Shown piece by piece: positions 17,205-27,906 of a stretch of 64,000 bases of DNA. The position numbers and the translations under genes are program-made. Each line of letters begins with the position of its first letter. Positions within the stretch are counted from its first letter, which is position 1. The DNA is from CAIVVT01 sp963757265 (GTDB taxonomy: Bacteria; Acidobacteriota; Terriglobia; Bryobacterales; Bryobacteraceae). Location of the stretch: assembly GCA_963757265.1 (NCBI GenBank), contig CAVWRA010000006.1, forward strand, positions 1,426,001 to 1,490,000. Reading direction: 5' to 3'. Under the pieces are notes generated by a model. That model saw nothing but the letters and a program-made list of their open reading frames with translations. It was not told where the DNA came from and did not search any database.

Positions 17205-18343
17205 TACTGGTCCACCGTGTTCTGCAGGACCAGCGCGTCGCGCACCACCCGCGCGCCCGGCGCGAGGCCCGAGACAATCTCCTGCTGGTTTTCCGCGAGC
17301 ATCTTCCCGCCAACCACTCCGACGCGCCGGAAGCGGCCGCCCTCGGCGGGCATGTAGACCCAGTCGCGATCATGCAGATGGAGGATCGCCGTGGCAGGCA
17401 CCGAGACGTGAGTCTCCATCTGCTGGCCGTGGAAGGTGGCCGTGGCAAACATGCCGATGCGCATGATCTGGCCGGGGTTCGACACTTCGATGCGCACCTT
17501 GGCGGTGCGGAGATTGGGGTCCATGATTGGCCCGATGTTGCTGATGCGGCCGCGCAGGACCTTGCCCGGATAGGCGTTCAGCGTAATGTCGGCGGGCTCT
17601 CCGACCCGCACCTGAGCGAGGTTGTTCTCATAGACGTCGCATAGGATCCAGACCTGCGAGAGGTCGGAGATCGTGAACGGATTGGGCGCCGAGAGCGCCT
17701 GCACGCCCGCGCCGTTGGTCACCTGCTGGTCGGTGATCACGCCGCCCACCGGCGCGTGGATCTCGACGATGCCGGTGGGATGATCGAGGTCGGAGTCGAG
17801 CAGCCGCAGGCGTTCGGTGGTCGTATCGAGATCGACCTTGGCAGCGTCCTCGGCGCTCTGAGCCGTTTCGAGGTCTTTCGCCGCGGCGGCGCCTTTTTCA
17901 AACAGAGTCTTCTCGCGCTCCAGCTGGACGCGCGCCAGCTGTTCGTTCACGACGGACTTGCGGTAGTCCGAGTAGGCGCCGGCGACGTCCGAGCTTCTGA
18001 CCTTCAGCAGCAGCTGGCCCGGTTTCACTTCGTCGCCCAGGCGGGCATGGATCTCGACCACCCGGCCCGAGACCAGCGAGATCACCGGCACGCTGCGCGA
18101 GACATCGGGATTGACCACGCCCGTCACGCTCAACTCGGGCGCAGCCTTGAAAACCGCCGCCGTGGCCAGCGGGAATTGCTCCGGCTTGTCCACCTTGACG
18201 ACCGACGAGTCAGTCTCGCGTTCGACGCTTGCCGGCGGAGGCGCTCCCGCCGCCGGATCCGGCGCGGCCTTCTGGCCGCAGCCGGTCAGCAGCAGCGCCA
18301 GCGCAGCAGTCGGGAACTGGCCCAGCGCAGTCGCGCGTTTCAT
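17204..18343 (-). CDS. czcB: RND efflux periplasmic adaptor lipoprotein, CzcB type
   Basis: Membrane-fusion protein of the tripartite pump, 379 aa. The signal peptide ends in the lipobox LLTGC (Cys about residue 22). The lipoyl-like and hairpin region carries VVEIHARLGDEVKPGQLLLKV and a coiled-coil hairpin (about residues 120-190), followed by beta-barrel and membrane-proximal domains. It is coupled to czcC upstream (ATGA overlap) and czcA downstream (1-base overlap). Confidence 0.9.
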   Translation of the reverse strand: MKRATALGQFPTAALALLLTGCGQKAAPDPAAGAPPPASVERETDSSVVKVDKPEQFPLATAAVFKAAPELSVTGVVNPDVSRSVPVISLVSGRVVEIHARLGDEVKPGQLLLKVRSSDVAGAYSDYRKSVVNEQLARVQLEREKTLFEKGAAAAKDLETAQSAEDAAKVDLDTTTERLRLLDSDLDHPTGIVEIHAPVGGVITDQQVTNGAGVQALSAPNPFTISDLSQVWILCDVYENNLAQVRVGEPADITLNAYPGKVLRGRISNIGPIMDPNLRTAKVRIEVSNPGQIMRIGMFATATFHGQQMETHVSVPATAILHLHDRDWVYMPAEGGRFRRVGVVGGKMLAENQQEIVSGLAPGARVVRDALVLQNTVDQ

Positions 18344-19599
18344 TGGATCACCTCGCGGCCCACGGCGAGGTTCAATTGGCCCGCGGCCGTCAGATAGGCG
18401 CCGACGAGATTCAGGTAATTCAATTGAACACTCCGGTAGTCGTTTTCAGCACTCATAAAATCGAGCAGCGTGGCCCCGCCGCGCTGGTAGGCGAAGGCCA
18501 CCGTGTCGCGCACGCGGACCGCCTGCTCCAGGTACTTGGCCTTGTACGGCTTCAATAGAAAGACGTTGCTGTTGACCATGACGTAGGCCGAATCGACGTC
18601 GCTGAAGACCTGCGCCCGCGCCGCCTCACCCAGGCGCTGGTTGCGCCGGATGTCGATCTCCGTGCGCAGCTTCTCGCCCTGATTCTTGTCGAAGATGCGC
18701 AGCGGAATGTTGACGCTGACGCCGAAGTAGGCGGGAATCGGCGGGTTGCGCGCGAAGTCAACCGAAAACGTGGGATCGGCGGTGCCGTTGGCGACCGCCA
18801 GCTTGTGGTCCACGACCGCCTTTTCGGAGGCCTGCAGCGCGGCCTTGAGGTCGGGCCGGTTGTCGAGCGCGATGGTGCGGAACTCCTCCAGCGGCATGGT
18901 CTGCTCGGCAAAATCGAACCGCCCCGTCACGTCGAATTGTTCGATCGGCGTGCGGTCGTTCAACAGCTGCAGCAGCTGGATCTTGGCCGTGCGCAGGTTG
19001 ACCTCGGCGGTCTGGACATCGGACTCGAATTGCACCCTCTGCAGCTCCAGCCGGTCGAGATCGATCCGGGCGATATCGCCGGCCTTCAAACGATCGCTGC
19101 TAATCGTCAACACCTTGTCCCAATACGCCAGATTCTCCCGCGTCACCTGCAGGACGCTCTTGGCCTGCAGCGTCTGCACAAAGGCCGCGCGCAGGTTGAA
19201 CAGCAGGCTGCGCTGCTGATCCGAGGCGCTGAAATGCGCGATCAGCGTCGCCTGGCGGGCGCTGTCGCGCCGCAGTTCGCGCTTGCCCTGACGTTCATAC
19301 AGATAGCTGAACGAAGCCGACGGCAGGGCGTAAGCGAAGGGCGTGTAAGCGTTCGCGCCCCCGCTCGGCGGGGGCTGCTTGGTGAAGGGATTGATCTGAT
19401 CGAGCGTCGCCGTCACGTCCGGGTTGGGCCGCAGGTAAGCCGTGATCTCCTCCGCCTTCGATTCCTCCACGCCCAGCTTGGCGGCCTGCAGCGTGGGGTT
19501 GGCCGCGATGAACTTGTCGCGCAGTTCCTGCCAGGTGTAGCTCTGCTGCGCGCGGGCGACGCTCGACACGCAGGCCGCCGCCAGCAGGGCCGGCAACAC
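18340..19599 (-). CDS. czcC: TolC-family outer membrane efflux channel, CzcC type
   Basis: Outer-membrane channel of the metal efflux system, about 419 aa, with the duplicated helical repeat of the OEP/TolC family (AAKLGVEESKAEEI and later repeats). The nominal start is a GTG at 19599, which leaves a signal peptide with no positively charged n-region. The frame continues open to a TGA at 19648-19650, and a CTG at 19635 would add LARTGWRRTAAR, a normal Arg-rich n-region, preceded by AAAGAG. I think 19635 is the better start but cannot prove it. First gene of the czcCBA operon. Confidence 0.87.
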   Translation of the reverse strand: MLPALLAAACVSSVARAQQSYTWQELRDKFIAANPTLQAAKLGVEESKAEEITAYLRPNPDVTATLDQINPFTKQPPPSGGANAYTPFAYALPSASFSYLYERQGKRELRRDSARQATLIAHFSASDQQRSLLFNLRAAFVQTLQAKSVLQVTRENLAYWDKVLTISSDRLKAGDIARIDLDRLELQRVQFESDVQTAEVNLRTAKIQLLQLLNDRTPIEQFDVTGRFDFAEQTMPLEEFRTIALDNRPDLKAALQASEKAVVDHKLAVANGTADPTFSVDFARNPPIPAYFGVSVNIPLRIFDKNQGEKLRTEIDIRRNQRLGEAARAQVFSDVDSAYVMVNSNVFLLKPYKAKYLEQAVRVRDTVAFAYQRGGATLLDFMSAENDYRSVQLNYLNLVGAYLTAAGQLNLAVGREVIQ

Positions 19600-19635
19600 A
19601 CGGGCCGCCGTGCGCCGCCAGCCGGTCCGCGCCAG

Positions 19636-19929
19636 TGATACTCTTTGTCAACTCATGCAATCCGTTGCTTTGACCATTCGATTCACCCGCTGTGCCTCCC
19701 CGCGTCTTGCCGCCACCGGTCCGTCTGGCGCGGGCCTGCGATCCGCGGCACGAGCCGCTTCGGTTTCGCCAAAGTTCGTTCCCTGGCGGCAAGACCGCTC
19801 GCCGGATTCACGCATTCCAATCTGGTAAGATCAACCGCTCACGCTCCTTCGCAAACGCCCGGTCCCTCCCCGGCCTGCGCGTTGGTCCGCGAGCTAAATT
19901 CGATCTTGTTGAAGGGCGGCGGAAGGAAC
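19636..19929. other. Intergenic region upstream of czcCBA
   Basis: About 290 bases between the FG-GAP protein gene and czcC, both on the minus strand. It probably carries the efflux operon promoter. I see no clear metal-regulator operator (MerR- or CadC/ArsR-type dyad), and no metal-responsive regulator gene is nearby. Confidence 0.35.
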
Positions 19930-20586
19930 TTACGGCGCCCGGCTGCGAGGCGGATCGGACGAACGCGGGAGATGCACCGGATCGATATCCGGCCGGCGGA
20001 CCTCAGCGCTCTTCACGAACTCCAGGCGCTGCTCACTGCGCACCGCCGCGGATTCAGAGCCGCTGCTCCAGGCCTCGCACAGCCACGCCGTGTAGCGGTT
20101 CGGGCTTCTCAATTGTGAACAGTCCGTGCTGGGCGCGGTGACGTAGCGGTCCAGCCGGTCGAATTCAAACCTGCCGGACCCATCGTTCAGGAATACGCCC
20201 ACGGTTTGATTCAATCCGCCGATCAAGGCGATGTCAACGAAGCCGTCCCCATTCACATCCCGCAGCACGAACGCGAGCGCGGGCCGGTCGGCCGGCAGCG
20301 CCAATTCATACGATGCCAGCGTGCTGCTCAAGTGAACCGAGAGGAAAGCCGGACGATCGACCGAGCCGTAGGCCTGGACAGGGAACGCGAAATCCGCCTG
20401 GTGGTCGCCATCCAGATCGGAAACGGCGCAGCCGAACTGGCGCCAGCGGAGGCTGGCCGCGACGCAATCCCGCGCCATGTCCGGCTTTGGCTGAGATGCC
20501 GCAGCGAGCACACTGACGAGCAGCAGCGGAGCCAGCGTCCACAAGACGCCGTGCCCACGCCGGGATGATGGCCGCCGCACCGACAC
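19930..20586 (-). CDS. Secreted FG-GAP/VCBS repeat protein
   Basis: 218 aa with a signal peptide (hydrophobic stretch LAPLLLVSVLAAAS). Two calcium-binding repeat loops are visible: SDLDGDHQADFAF and RDVNGDGFVDIALIGG, the second followed by VGVFLNDGSGRFEF, typical of integrin-like FG-GAP propeller blades. Only two blades are present, so it is too short for a full seven-blade propeller. It lies upstream of czcCBA on the same strand with a ~300-base gap, so a shared operon is uncertain. Function unknown. Confidence 0.72.
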   Translation of the reverse strand: MSVRRPSSRRGHGVLWTLAPLLLVSVLAAASQPKPDMARDCVAASLRWRQFGCAVSDLDGDHQADFAFPVQAYGSVDRPAFLSVHLSSTLASYELALPADRPALAFVLRDVNGDGFVDIALIGGLNQTVGVFLNDGSGRFEFDRLDRYVTAPSTDCSQLRSPNRYTAWLCEAWSSGSESAAVRSEQRLEFVKSAEVRRPDIDPVHLPRSSDPPRSRAP

Positions 20587-20693
20587 TGCCGACTTAGTCT
20601 CCTCTGAAAAGTCCAGTCCTTAGCCCGATTCTATCCGACATCCCAAGCAGCCGGGATGAACGCCCATCGAACCATATGGCGTCCCAGCGGGCT

Positions 20694-23600
20694 CTACGGT
20701 TTCACTACTTCGCCGGTATTGAAGCCCTCCACGACGATGCTCGGAGCCTCGCCGCGCGCGTCGGCGTGCTGCACCTCGGTTACGATGGTGCGCCGCTCGC
20801 CCGGCATCAGCGCCACATAGTTATCGCTGTAAATCGCCGGCAGAATGCGGTCGCCGCTCTTCTCGCGAACGGCTTTCAGCCGCACCATCAGTGCCGGCGA
20901 CTGCGAAACGTTGTGCAACTCGGTGGTCATGCGCCAGCCTAGGACCTGAAATTCGACGCGCGTCGCCGCTTCCAGCTTCACCTTCGGCAGTTCCCGCAAC
21001 GCGCGGTAGTTGCCTTCCTCGGTCCCGCGCCAGTAAAAGTTCTCGCAGATGAGCTGGCCCTCACGCGACAGGCGCAGCCGCAGGAAGTGCACCGCGGTTA
21101 AAGTAGACGGATACTCCATATGCATCGGTGCCGCGGTGCTGTCTTCCGGGCTGTCCAGAGCCGCCGTCTTTTCCCACTGCATGGACCCATCTATATTCAG
21201 GAGCTGAACCTGCGCGCTCAGCCCGCGCACATCTCCCGCGCTGTAGTTCACGACTTCGATGTCGTCCGTGGCCTGGTTCCACTGGATGTGCAGCGGCTCC
21301 GACGCCTTCTTAATTCCGAAATAGGCGGCCGTCGGCTCCAGGAAGTAGTCATAGGTCTGCCACACGAAGGAGGGCCAGCAGGGGTGGCTCATCCAGATCA
21401 ACAGGCCCATGCGGTTCTTGCTTTGCGCCTCGAACATCGCGCGGTAGCCCTCGTAGTTCACGAATTGCGCCAGCCCGACCCAGTCGGCGACGTTGTCCGC
21501 GCCGCCGTAGCTTGCGTCGATGCGCTTGAGGAACGAGGCGCCGCCCTGCGCGCCTGCCAGGCTGAAATCGTGCATGCCCCACATGTCGCCCTGCGGCCAC
21601 ATGGCACTCTCAGGCATCATCAACCGCAGGCTGTCCAGCGTGACGATGTTGGGCATGCCCAGTTCGCTATGCAGCTGCGTCGTCGCCCGCTGGCTGAAGT
21701 AGAACTTGGCCGGCATGGCCTGATACGGCCCGTGGCCGCTTACCACCTGGTCGGCCGAGCTTCCGATGTAGTGCAAGCCGGGATGCAGCTCGGCCAGCAT
21801 CTGGCGCAGGCCGTCGTCCAGCACCGGGGGCGGGAAGCCCTCGTTGCGCCCGCAATACAGCCCGATGGAGGCGTGGTTGCGGATGCGCAGGACAAAGTCG
21901 CGGGCGTTGCGCAGGAACATCCCGTTGTCGGCCGGGTCCGGGCCGTCCCACGGATTGGCCAGCCAGAAATCCTGCCACACCACGACGCCGTGCCGGTCGC
22001 AGGCCTCATAAAACGCCTCATCGCCGATCTGCCCAACCCAGTTGCGGATCATCGTCAGGTTCATCTCGCGGTGGTAGCGCACGGCGGCGTCGTACTCGCG
22101 CGCGCGGTAGCGCAGCATCGATTCGCCGAAGCCCCAGTTGCCCCCGCGCGGCACAAAGCGCCGTCCGTTGATCCACAGCCGCAGCGCTCCGCCCTCCTCG
22201 CTGTAGGTGAATTGCCGCACGCCTGCCAGAAACGACTTCGCGTCTGAAACCTCCCGCCGCCCAGACTCGAATTTCAGCTCCACCGGGTACAGGTTCGGGT
22301 CGCCATAACCGGCCGGCCACCACAACTTCGGGTGCTGCAGCCGCAGCGCCGGGTGCGTCGAAGGATCGAGTTTTACAACCTTCGTTTCGGACGCCGCCAG
22401 CCGGACCGGCGTCTCGAACGCGACCTCGCCGAACCGCCCGCGCAGCGTACCGGCGGCGGGCCGCGCGTCGTGGTTCACCAGCGTCACCTCCACGCTCACG
22501 TCGGCCGTGGAGATGTCGGGCAGCGGCAGCGTCGTACGGACGAACGGGTTCTCGATCGTCACGGCCCCGGTGGAAGCGATGGACACGTCGCCCCAGATGC
22601 CGGTGTTGCGGCCGCGGATGGTCGGGATCCAGTCCCAACCGATCGAGGCATGGTACGTGGGATTGTCCAGGCCCAGTGCACCGCCGTTTGAGTCCGGGCT
22701 GTGCCAGTTCTTCTCCTTCACGCTGCCCGGCGTCGCGTTCTTGATGATGCGCACGGCCAGCGCATTCTTCCCGCCGGCGCGCACCTGGGCCGTGATGTCG
22801 AACCGCGCCGCGCATGAATCCGCCCTCAATGCGCCCCAGCTTTTCACCGTTCAGATAAACGTCGGCCTTCCAGTTGATGCCGTCGAAATCCAGCCACAAG
22901 TGCTTTCCGCTCGCCGCCGCCGGCGCGACGAACTCGTCGCGATACCAGAAGTCGGCGTAAAAGAACGAATCCGAAATCATGTTCTGGTTGTCGCCGTAGT
23001 TTGGGTCCGGCAGCGCGCCGGCATTGAGATAACTGGTCAGTACCGTCGCCGGCACGGTCGCCACCAGCCAGTCCTGATCGGCGAATCCCGGCTGCGAGAT
23101 CGCCTCTCCGCCGCCAGCGACCAGGGAATCGCGCTGCAGCCGCCACCCGCCGCCGGCCAGGTCGAGCCGTCCATCGGGACGCACGCTCGCCGCGGCCTGC
23201 GGTTCCGCCACCATGCCGCCGCGCCCGAAAACTTCCAGTTCGCTGAGGATATAACCCTCCGCTGAGGCCGGCCGCGTCATCAGGATGCGCACGTATCTGC
23301 CTCGGCCGGGCGTGGCCAGTTTGATGTCATCGGACGCCGCGTCCGTCGCCGGCAGCGCCTGCAGCGTGCGCCAGCTTGCGGCGTCGTCCGACACCTGGAT
23401 ATCGCCCTGGGCCGCCCGCCGGATCCAGTGCAGCGCGACACGGTCGAACCGGCACACCGCGCCCAGGTCGACGTACACCCACTCCTCGCCGCTGCCCGCG
23501 CTCATCCACGCGCTGGTGAAATCGTACGGCCCGCCGATGCCTAGTCTCTGGTCCTGGCGGAAGAACGAAACATCCCCGACTGCCCAGGTAACGGCGCCCT

Positions 23601-24213
23601 CGGCCTCAAAATCGATCCGGTAAAACCGGCTGTGTGACGGCGCGCTGAATGGCACCGTTGCACTCGACGGTTGAAACCCCTCGGCCGGCCGCGGCGGATT
23701 GGGCGCGCGGCCCAGTTCGGTCCACGACTGCCCGTCGTCGGAGCTCGAAACGATGCACGTCCAGCTCCGGCCCTGCGCCCCATTGCCGTTGACACGCGCG
23801 TCCACTGCCACGCGGTCCACTTCGGGCGCCGCTTCGCCGCCCAGCAGGTCGATCCGCACCCACGCGCGCGGGCCATTCACCAGCACGTGCGTCACCGGAT
23901 TGTTGTCGAACATCCATTGGCGTTCATTCTTTTTCAGAGCGCCCTGCTGGCTGGTCGAAACCGCTTCCCAGCGCGGTAACTTCGTCTCCGTGATGCCGTC
24001 GGTCACCAGTTGCGCCGTGAGGTTGTAGTCGTAGCTGCTCGAATGGTACGCCGGGCGATGCAGCGCCAGGTTGCGATAGCTGGCCGGATCCACGCGCAAC
24101 CGCGGCGCAAAGTCCTCCTTCGGATTACCCGGGTACACCCCCACCCCGCGCGTAAAATCCTGCGCGGGAAGCGTCAGCCCAGCCATCAAGACCAACATAA
24201 CTTGCGTCTGCAT
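20694..24213 (-). pseudogene. Secreted GH2 glycosidase (exo-beta-glucosaminidase/mannosidase-like), frameshifted
   Basis: Two overlapping frames together encode a ~1172-aa protein. The N-terminal part has a signal peptide, F5/8-type (discoidin) carbohydrate-binding modules over about residues 40-350, and the GH2 sugar-binding domain. The other frame carries the immunoglobulin-like and TIM-barrel domains. The acid/base Glu is in LYCGRNEG (near 21841) and the nucleophile Glu in HSELGMP (near 21664), as in exo-beta-D-glucosaminidases and related GH2 enzymes. The frames join near 22803-22812, where skipping one base gives MRGRFDITAQVR, the expected family sequence. Either a recent one-base insertion or a sequencing error. 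Otherwise every catalytic element is intact. Confidence 0.85.
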
Positions 24214-24385
24214 GAGCTACCTCGGACCGCACCGCGGCTCAGGCGCCGGCGTGGCGGCGGGATTGCGGCCCAATCGGTTCAGGCCTGTCAGTATATCGCC
24301 CGCGGGCTGTGCGAGGTGCCGGTCGCTCGCACTCCGGAAATTTCGCCGCGTTCACGCCGCGCCGACCTCAGTCCGTCCGGATGCT

Positions 24386-25948
24386 TCAAACGAATGCGAC
24401 CTCATCGACAGCTCGCTGCAGGCGCGAGTGCTTGGCGAATTGAGGCACGGTCTGCGGGAAATCGGTTCGCTGATGCGCGCCCCGGCTCTCCTCCCGCGCC
24501 AGCGCCGAACGGGCCATCAGCCGGGCCAGCGTATGCAGGTTGCGCAACTCGGATTGCGCTCGCGTCAGCAGCGGCGCTTCCGACCGCGGCACGGCATCCA
24601 GCCGCCGGATGGCCTCGCGCAGGCCGTCCCCGCATCTTAGAATGCCGCAGTATTCGCTGGCGATGCGCCGGATCTCCACTTCGCCCGCGGCCAGCAGTTG
24701 AAATGCTTCCGGGAGGCTGCCGCCGGGGCGCGGCGCTTGGATCTGGGCGGCCATCGTGCGGGCGGCGCGCGCCCCGAACACGAGTCCTTCCAGCAACGAG
24801 TTGCTGGCCAGCCGGTTGGCCCCGTGGACTCCCGTGCAGGCCGCTTCCCCGGCGGCGTACAGGCCGGCCAGCGTCGTCCGTCCCTCGAGATCCGTGGCCA
24901 CGCCGCCCATGGCGTAGTGCGCCGCCGGAGCCACCGGCGCCGCCTGCAGGTCCAGGTCGATGCCCAGCGCCAGGCAGGTGGCGTGGATGCGCGGGAATCG
25001 ATGCCGCACGAAATCCGCGCCGCGGTGCGAAAGGTCGAGCCGGACGTGCGAGCTGTTGTCGCGGCGCATCTCGGCGAAGATGGCCCGCGAGACCACATCG
25101 CGCGGCGCCAGCTCCTTCAGCGGGTGGTACCGCTCCATGAAGCGCTCGCCCTTCGAATTCAACAGATGCGCGCCCTCGCCGCGCAGCGCTTCGGAGAGCA
25201 GGAAACGCGGCGCGCCCTCCACATGCAGCGCCGTGGGATGAAATTGGATGAACTCCAGGTCGCTCACCACCGCGCCCGCGCGCCACGCCGCGGCCACGCC
25301 GTCGCCCGTCGCCACGTCCGGATTGGTCGTGTCGGTGAACACGCGCCCCATCCCGCCCGTGGCCAGTAAAATCGCGCCCGCCTGGATACGGACCTGCCGT
25401 TTGATGCGCTCCTCGCACGCCAGCGCGCCGCACACCCGGCCGCCGTCCACCAGCAGGTCCAGAACGCCCGAGAAGCTGTGGAATTCGACCGCCGGCAACT
25501 GCGCCGCCTGCCGCCACAGAGTTCGCGCGATCTCCCGTCCGGTCGAATCGCCGTGCGCGTGCAGCACCCGGCTGCGGCTGTGCGCGCCTTCGCGGGCGAA
25601 CAACAGCTTGTCGCCGTCGCGGTCGAAATCCGCGCCCCACTCGATCAGCCGCCGCACCTCTTCCGGCCCTTCTTCCACCAGCGCGTGCACGGCTTCGACG
25701 CGGCACAATCCGGCCCCCGCGGCGATGGTGTCGGCTTCGTGCAGTGAGATCTCGTCGTCGTCGGCCAGAGCCGCCGCGATGCCGCCTTGCGCGTATTGGG
25801 AGGAGGATTCCTTCAGGCTGTCCTTGGCCACCACCAGGACGCGCCCGAAAGGCGCCAGTTCGATCGCCGCGCGCAGCCCCGCGACGCCGGCCCCGACCAC
25901 CAGAAAATCCGTATCTACTTGTTCTACAACGCCGGTAATACCCTCCAT
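24386..25948 (-). CDS. nadB: L-aspartate oxidase
   Basis: FAD-dependent oxidation of L-aspartate to iminoaspartate, the first step of de novo NAD synthesis. 520 aa. The Rossmann FAD motif DFLVVGAGVAGLRAA, the active-site block SSSQYAQGGIAAAL, HAHGDSTGREI and GGVATDLEGRTTLAGLYAAGE are all as in NadB rather than succinate dehydrogenase. nadA and nadC are not next to it. It is divergent from aroB across 64 bases. Confidence 0.95.
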   Translation of the reverse strand: MEGITGVVEQVDTDFLVVGAGVAGLRAAIELAPFGRVLVVAKDSLKESSSQYAQGGIAAALADDDEISLHEADTIAAGAGLCRVEAVHALVEEGPEEVRRLIEWGADFDRDGDKLLFAREGAHSRSRVLHAHGDSTGREIARTLWRQAAQLPAVEFHSFSGVLDLLVDGGRVCGALACEERIKRQVRIQAGAILLATGGMGRVFTDTTNPDVATGDGVAAAWRAGAVVSDLEFIQFHPTALHVEGAPRFLLSEALRGEGAHLLNSKGERFMERYHPLKELAPRDVVSRAIFAEMRRDNSSHVRLDLSHRGADFVRHRFPRIHATCLALGIDLDLQAAPVAPAAHYAMGGVATDLEGRTTLAGLYAAGEAACTGVHGANRLASNSLLEGLVFGARAARTMAAQIQAPRPGGSLPEAFQLLAAGEVEIRRIASEYCGILRCGDGLREAIRRLDAVPRSEAPLLTRAQSELRNLHTLARLMARSALAREESRGAHQRTDFPQTVPQFAKHSRLQRAVDEVAFV

Positions 25949-26012
25949 GCTACAACGTCATGACACACCGCACGCCCCGCTCCGGCTCGGCCGTGCGTGT
26001 TACAAGAAAGCT

Positions 26013-27085
26013 ATGCCGTCCTATGCCGTCACCACGCCCGCCGAGCGTTACGAAGCGATCGTGGAGCGCGGAGCGCTGGCGCGGCTGCCGGAGTTCCTCC
26101 CTGAGCGCGCAAGTTCACTGTTCACGGTCACCACACGCGATGTGTGGGAGTTGTACGGCCCGGCATTCACTGCCGCCCTGGCCGGCCGGGCCTTCCAACG
26201 CTGTTTTTCCCCGGCGGCGAGCAGCACAAGCGGCTCTCCGCGGTCGAAGCCCTGGCCGAGGAGATGGTCGCGCTGGGCGGCGACCGATCCAGCGTCGTCA
26301 TCGGCTTCGGCGGCGGTATCGTCACCGACCTGGCCGGGTTTCTGGCGGCAATTTTCATGCGCGGCGTGCCGTTCCTCTCCGTGCCCACCACGCTGCTCGC
26401 CCAGGTGGATGCCGGCGTGGGCGGCAAGACCGGCGCTAATCTGAAGTCCGGCAAGAACTTAATCGGCGCGTTCCACCAGCCGCTGGCGGTTCTGACAGAT
26501 CCCTCGTTGCTGGCCACTCTCCCTGAACGCGAGTACCGCGCCGGCCTGTTCGAGGTTCTGAAATGCGGCGTCATCCGCAGCCAGCCGCTGTTCCGCCTGC
26601 TGGCCGGCGATCCTGCCTCGGTGCTGCGCCGCGACCCGGTGGTGGTGGAGCGCATGATCGCCGAGTCCGTGCGCATCAAGTGCGAGGTCGTCTCCAGCGA
26701 CGAGAAAGAACACGGCTTGCGTCGCATCCTCAACTTCGGTCACACCATCGGCCACGCCATCGAGGCCGAGACCGGCTACACGCGCTACCTGCACGGCGAA
26801 GCGGTCGGGATCGGCATGAAGGCGGCCGCCTGGCTGTCCCTGCTTGCCCGGCACTGCAGCCCGGAAGTTACCGGGCAGATTGTTGATTCCGTGGACTTGT
26901 ACGGGCCGATCCCTTCCGCGGCGGACCTTTCTCCCGAACGCCTGCTGACGCGCCTGCGCTCGGATAAGAAGACCATCCGTGGCGCTGTCCATTTCGTCCT
27001 CGCCACCGCCATCGGCAGCACGGAAGTCGTTTCCGGTCTGGAGGATAGCCTGATACTCGAAGCGCTCCGGAAGGCCCTCGAATGA
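26013..27085 (+). pseudogene. aroB: 3-dehydroquinate synthase, single-base frameshift in a T run
   Basis: Shikimate-pathway enzyme converting DAHP to 3-dehydroquinate. The N-terminal ~60 residues (MPSYAVTTPAERYEAI...) are in one frame and the rest in another. Adding one T to the T5 run at 26204-26208 restores a continuous 357-aa product reading FQRCFFPGGEQHKRL. Downstream the family motifs are intact: GFGGGIVTDLAGF, TTLLAQVDAGVGGKTG, NFGHTIGHAIE and the zinc-binding His residues. The enzyme is usually needed for aromatic amino acid synthesis and its partner ubiE is coupled by an ATGA overlap, so an assembly indel is more likely than a true pseudogene. Confidence 0.85.
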
Positions 27086-27831
27086 GCGCCGCGCGGGGCG
27101 CCGCGCCGCCCGGCGCCGCCGGCGAGGAGCAGGCCGCGCGCTGGGTCCGCGGCATGTTCGGCCGCGTGGCGCGGCGCTATGACCTGCTCAATCATCTGCT
27201 TTCCTTTCAATTGGATCGATATTGGCGGGCGCACACCGCACGGCGCGTGGCGGAAGTCCTCAGCCGGCCCGGCGCGCGCGTCCTGGACCTGTGCTGCGGG
27301 ACCGGCGACCTGCTGTTGGCCCTCGCCGTGCGCCGTGGAGGGCTGGTTTACGGCGCCGATTTCTGCCATCCCATGCTGGTCGCGGCGCGCCGCAAAATCG
27401 ACCACCGTCCGGCCGTCGTTTTCGAGGCCGATGCCCTGCAGCTCCCGCTCGCCGACGCCTCCCTCGACCTGGTCACCATGGCCTTCGGCCTGCGCAACCT
27501 GGCCAACTACCGCCAGGGCCTGGAGGAGTTGCGGCGCGTCCTCCGTCCTGGCGGGGTGCTCGCCATTCTCGAATTTTCCCAACCGCCGCAGCCCCTGTTC
27601 GCGCGCCTCTATGGTTTCTACTCCACCCACATTCTGCCGCGCATCGGCGCTCTGATCTCGGGCCACTCCGACGCCTATACCTACCTGCCGCGCTCGGTCG
27701 TGCAGTTCCCGGACGCCGAAGCCCTCGCCCGCGAGATGCGCGCCGCCGGCTACCGCAACGTCGAGTTCGAACGCCTGAGCTTCGGCGTCGTGGCGCTGCA
27801 CATCGGCCGCGTGGATAAGCCTGATTGTTGA
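27082..27831 (+). CDS. ubiE: Demethylmenaquinone/ubiquinone C-methyltransferase
   Basis: SAM-dependent methyltransferase finishing menaquinone synthesis (UbiE/MenG family), 249 aa. N-terminal MFGRVARRYDLLNHLLS and the SAM motif VLDLCCGTGDLLLALA are characteristic, as are MAFGLRNLANY and GVLAILEFSQP. It overlaps aroB by ATGA. Whether it acts on menaquinone, ubiquinone or both depends on the quinone of the organism; Acidobacteria use menaquinone (general knowledge). Confidence 0.93.
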   Translation: MSAARGAAPPGAAGEEQAARWVRGMFGRVARRYDLLNHLLSFQLDRYWRAHTARRVAEVLSRPGARVLDLCCGTGDLLLALAVRRGGLVYGADFCHPMLVAARRKIDHRPAVVFEADALQLPLADASLDLVTMAFGLRNLANYRQGLEELRRVLRPGGVLAILEFSQPPQPLFARLYGFYSTHILPRIGALISGHSDAYTYLPRSVVQFPDAEALAREMRAAGYRNVEFERLSFGVVALHIGRVDKPDC

Positions 27832-27906
27832 TGATAAGTTCTTCAATCAAATTCATCGTCGGGCGCGATGCGCACGGAGCATAATCGAGATTCCCGGAAT
27901 TCCGCA

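Noticed and set aside
14436..17357. 973-codon open frame opposite czcA
   Set aside because: Antisense to an intact RND pump; no start signal or recognisable motif.
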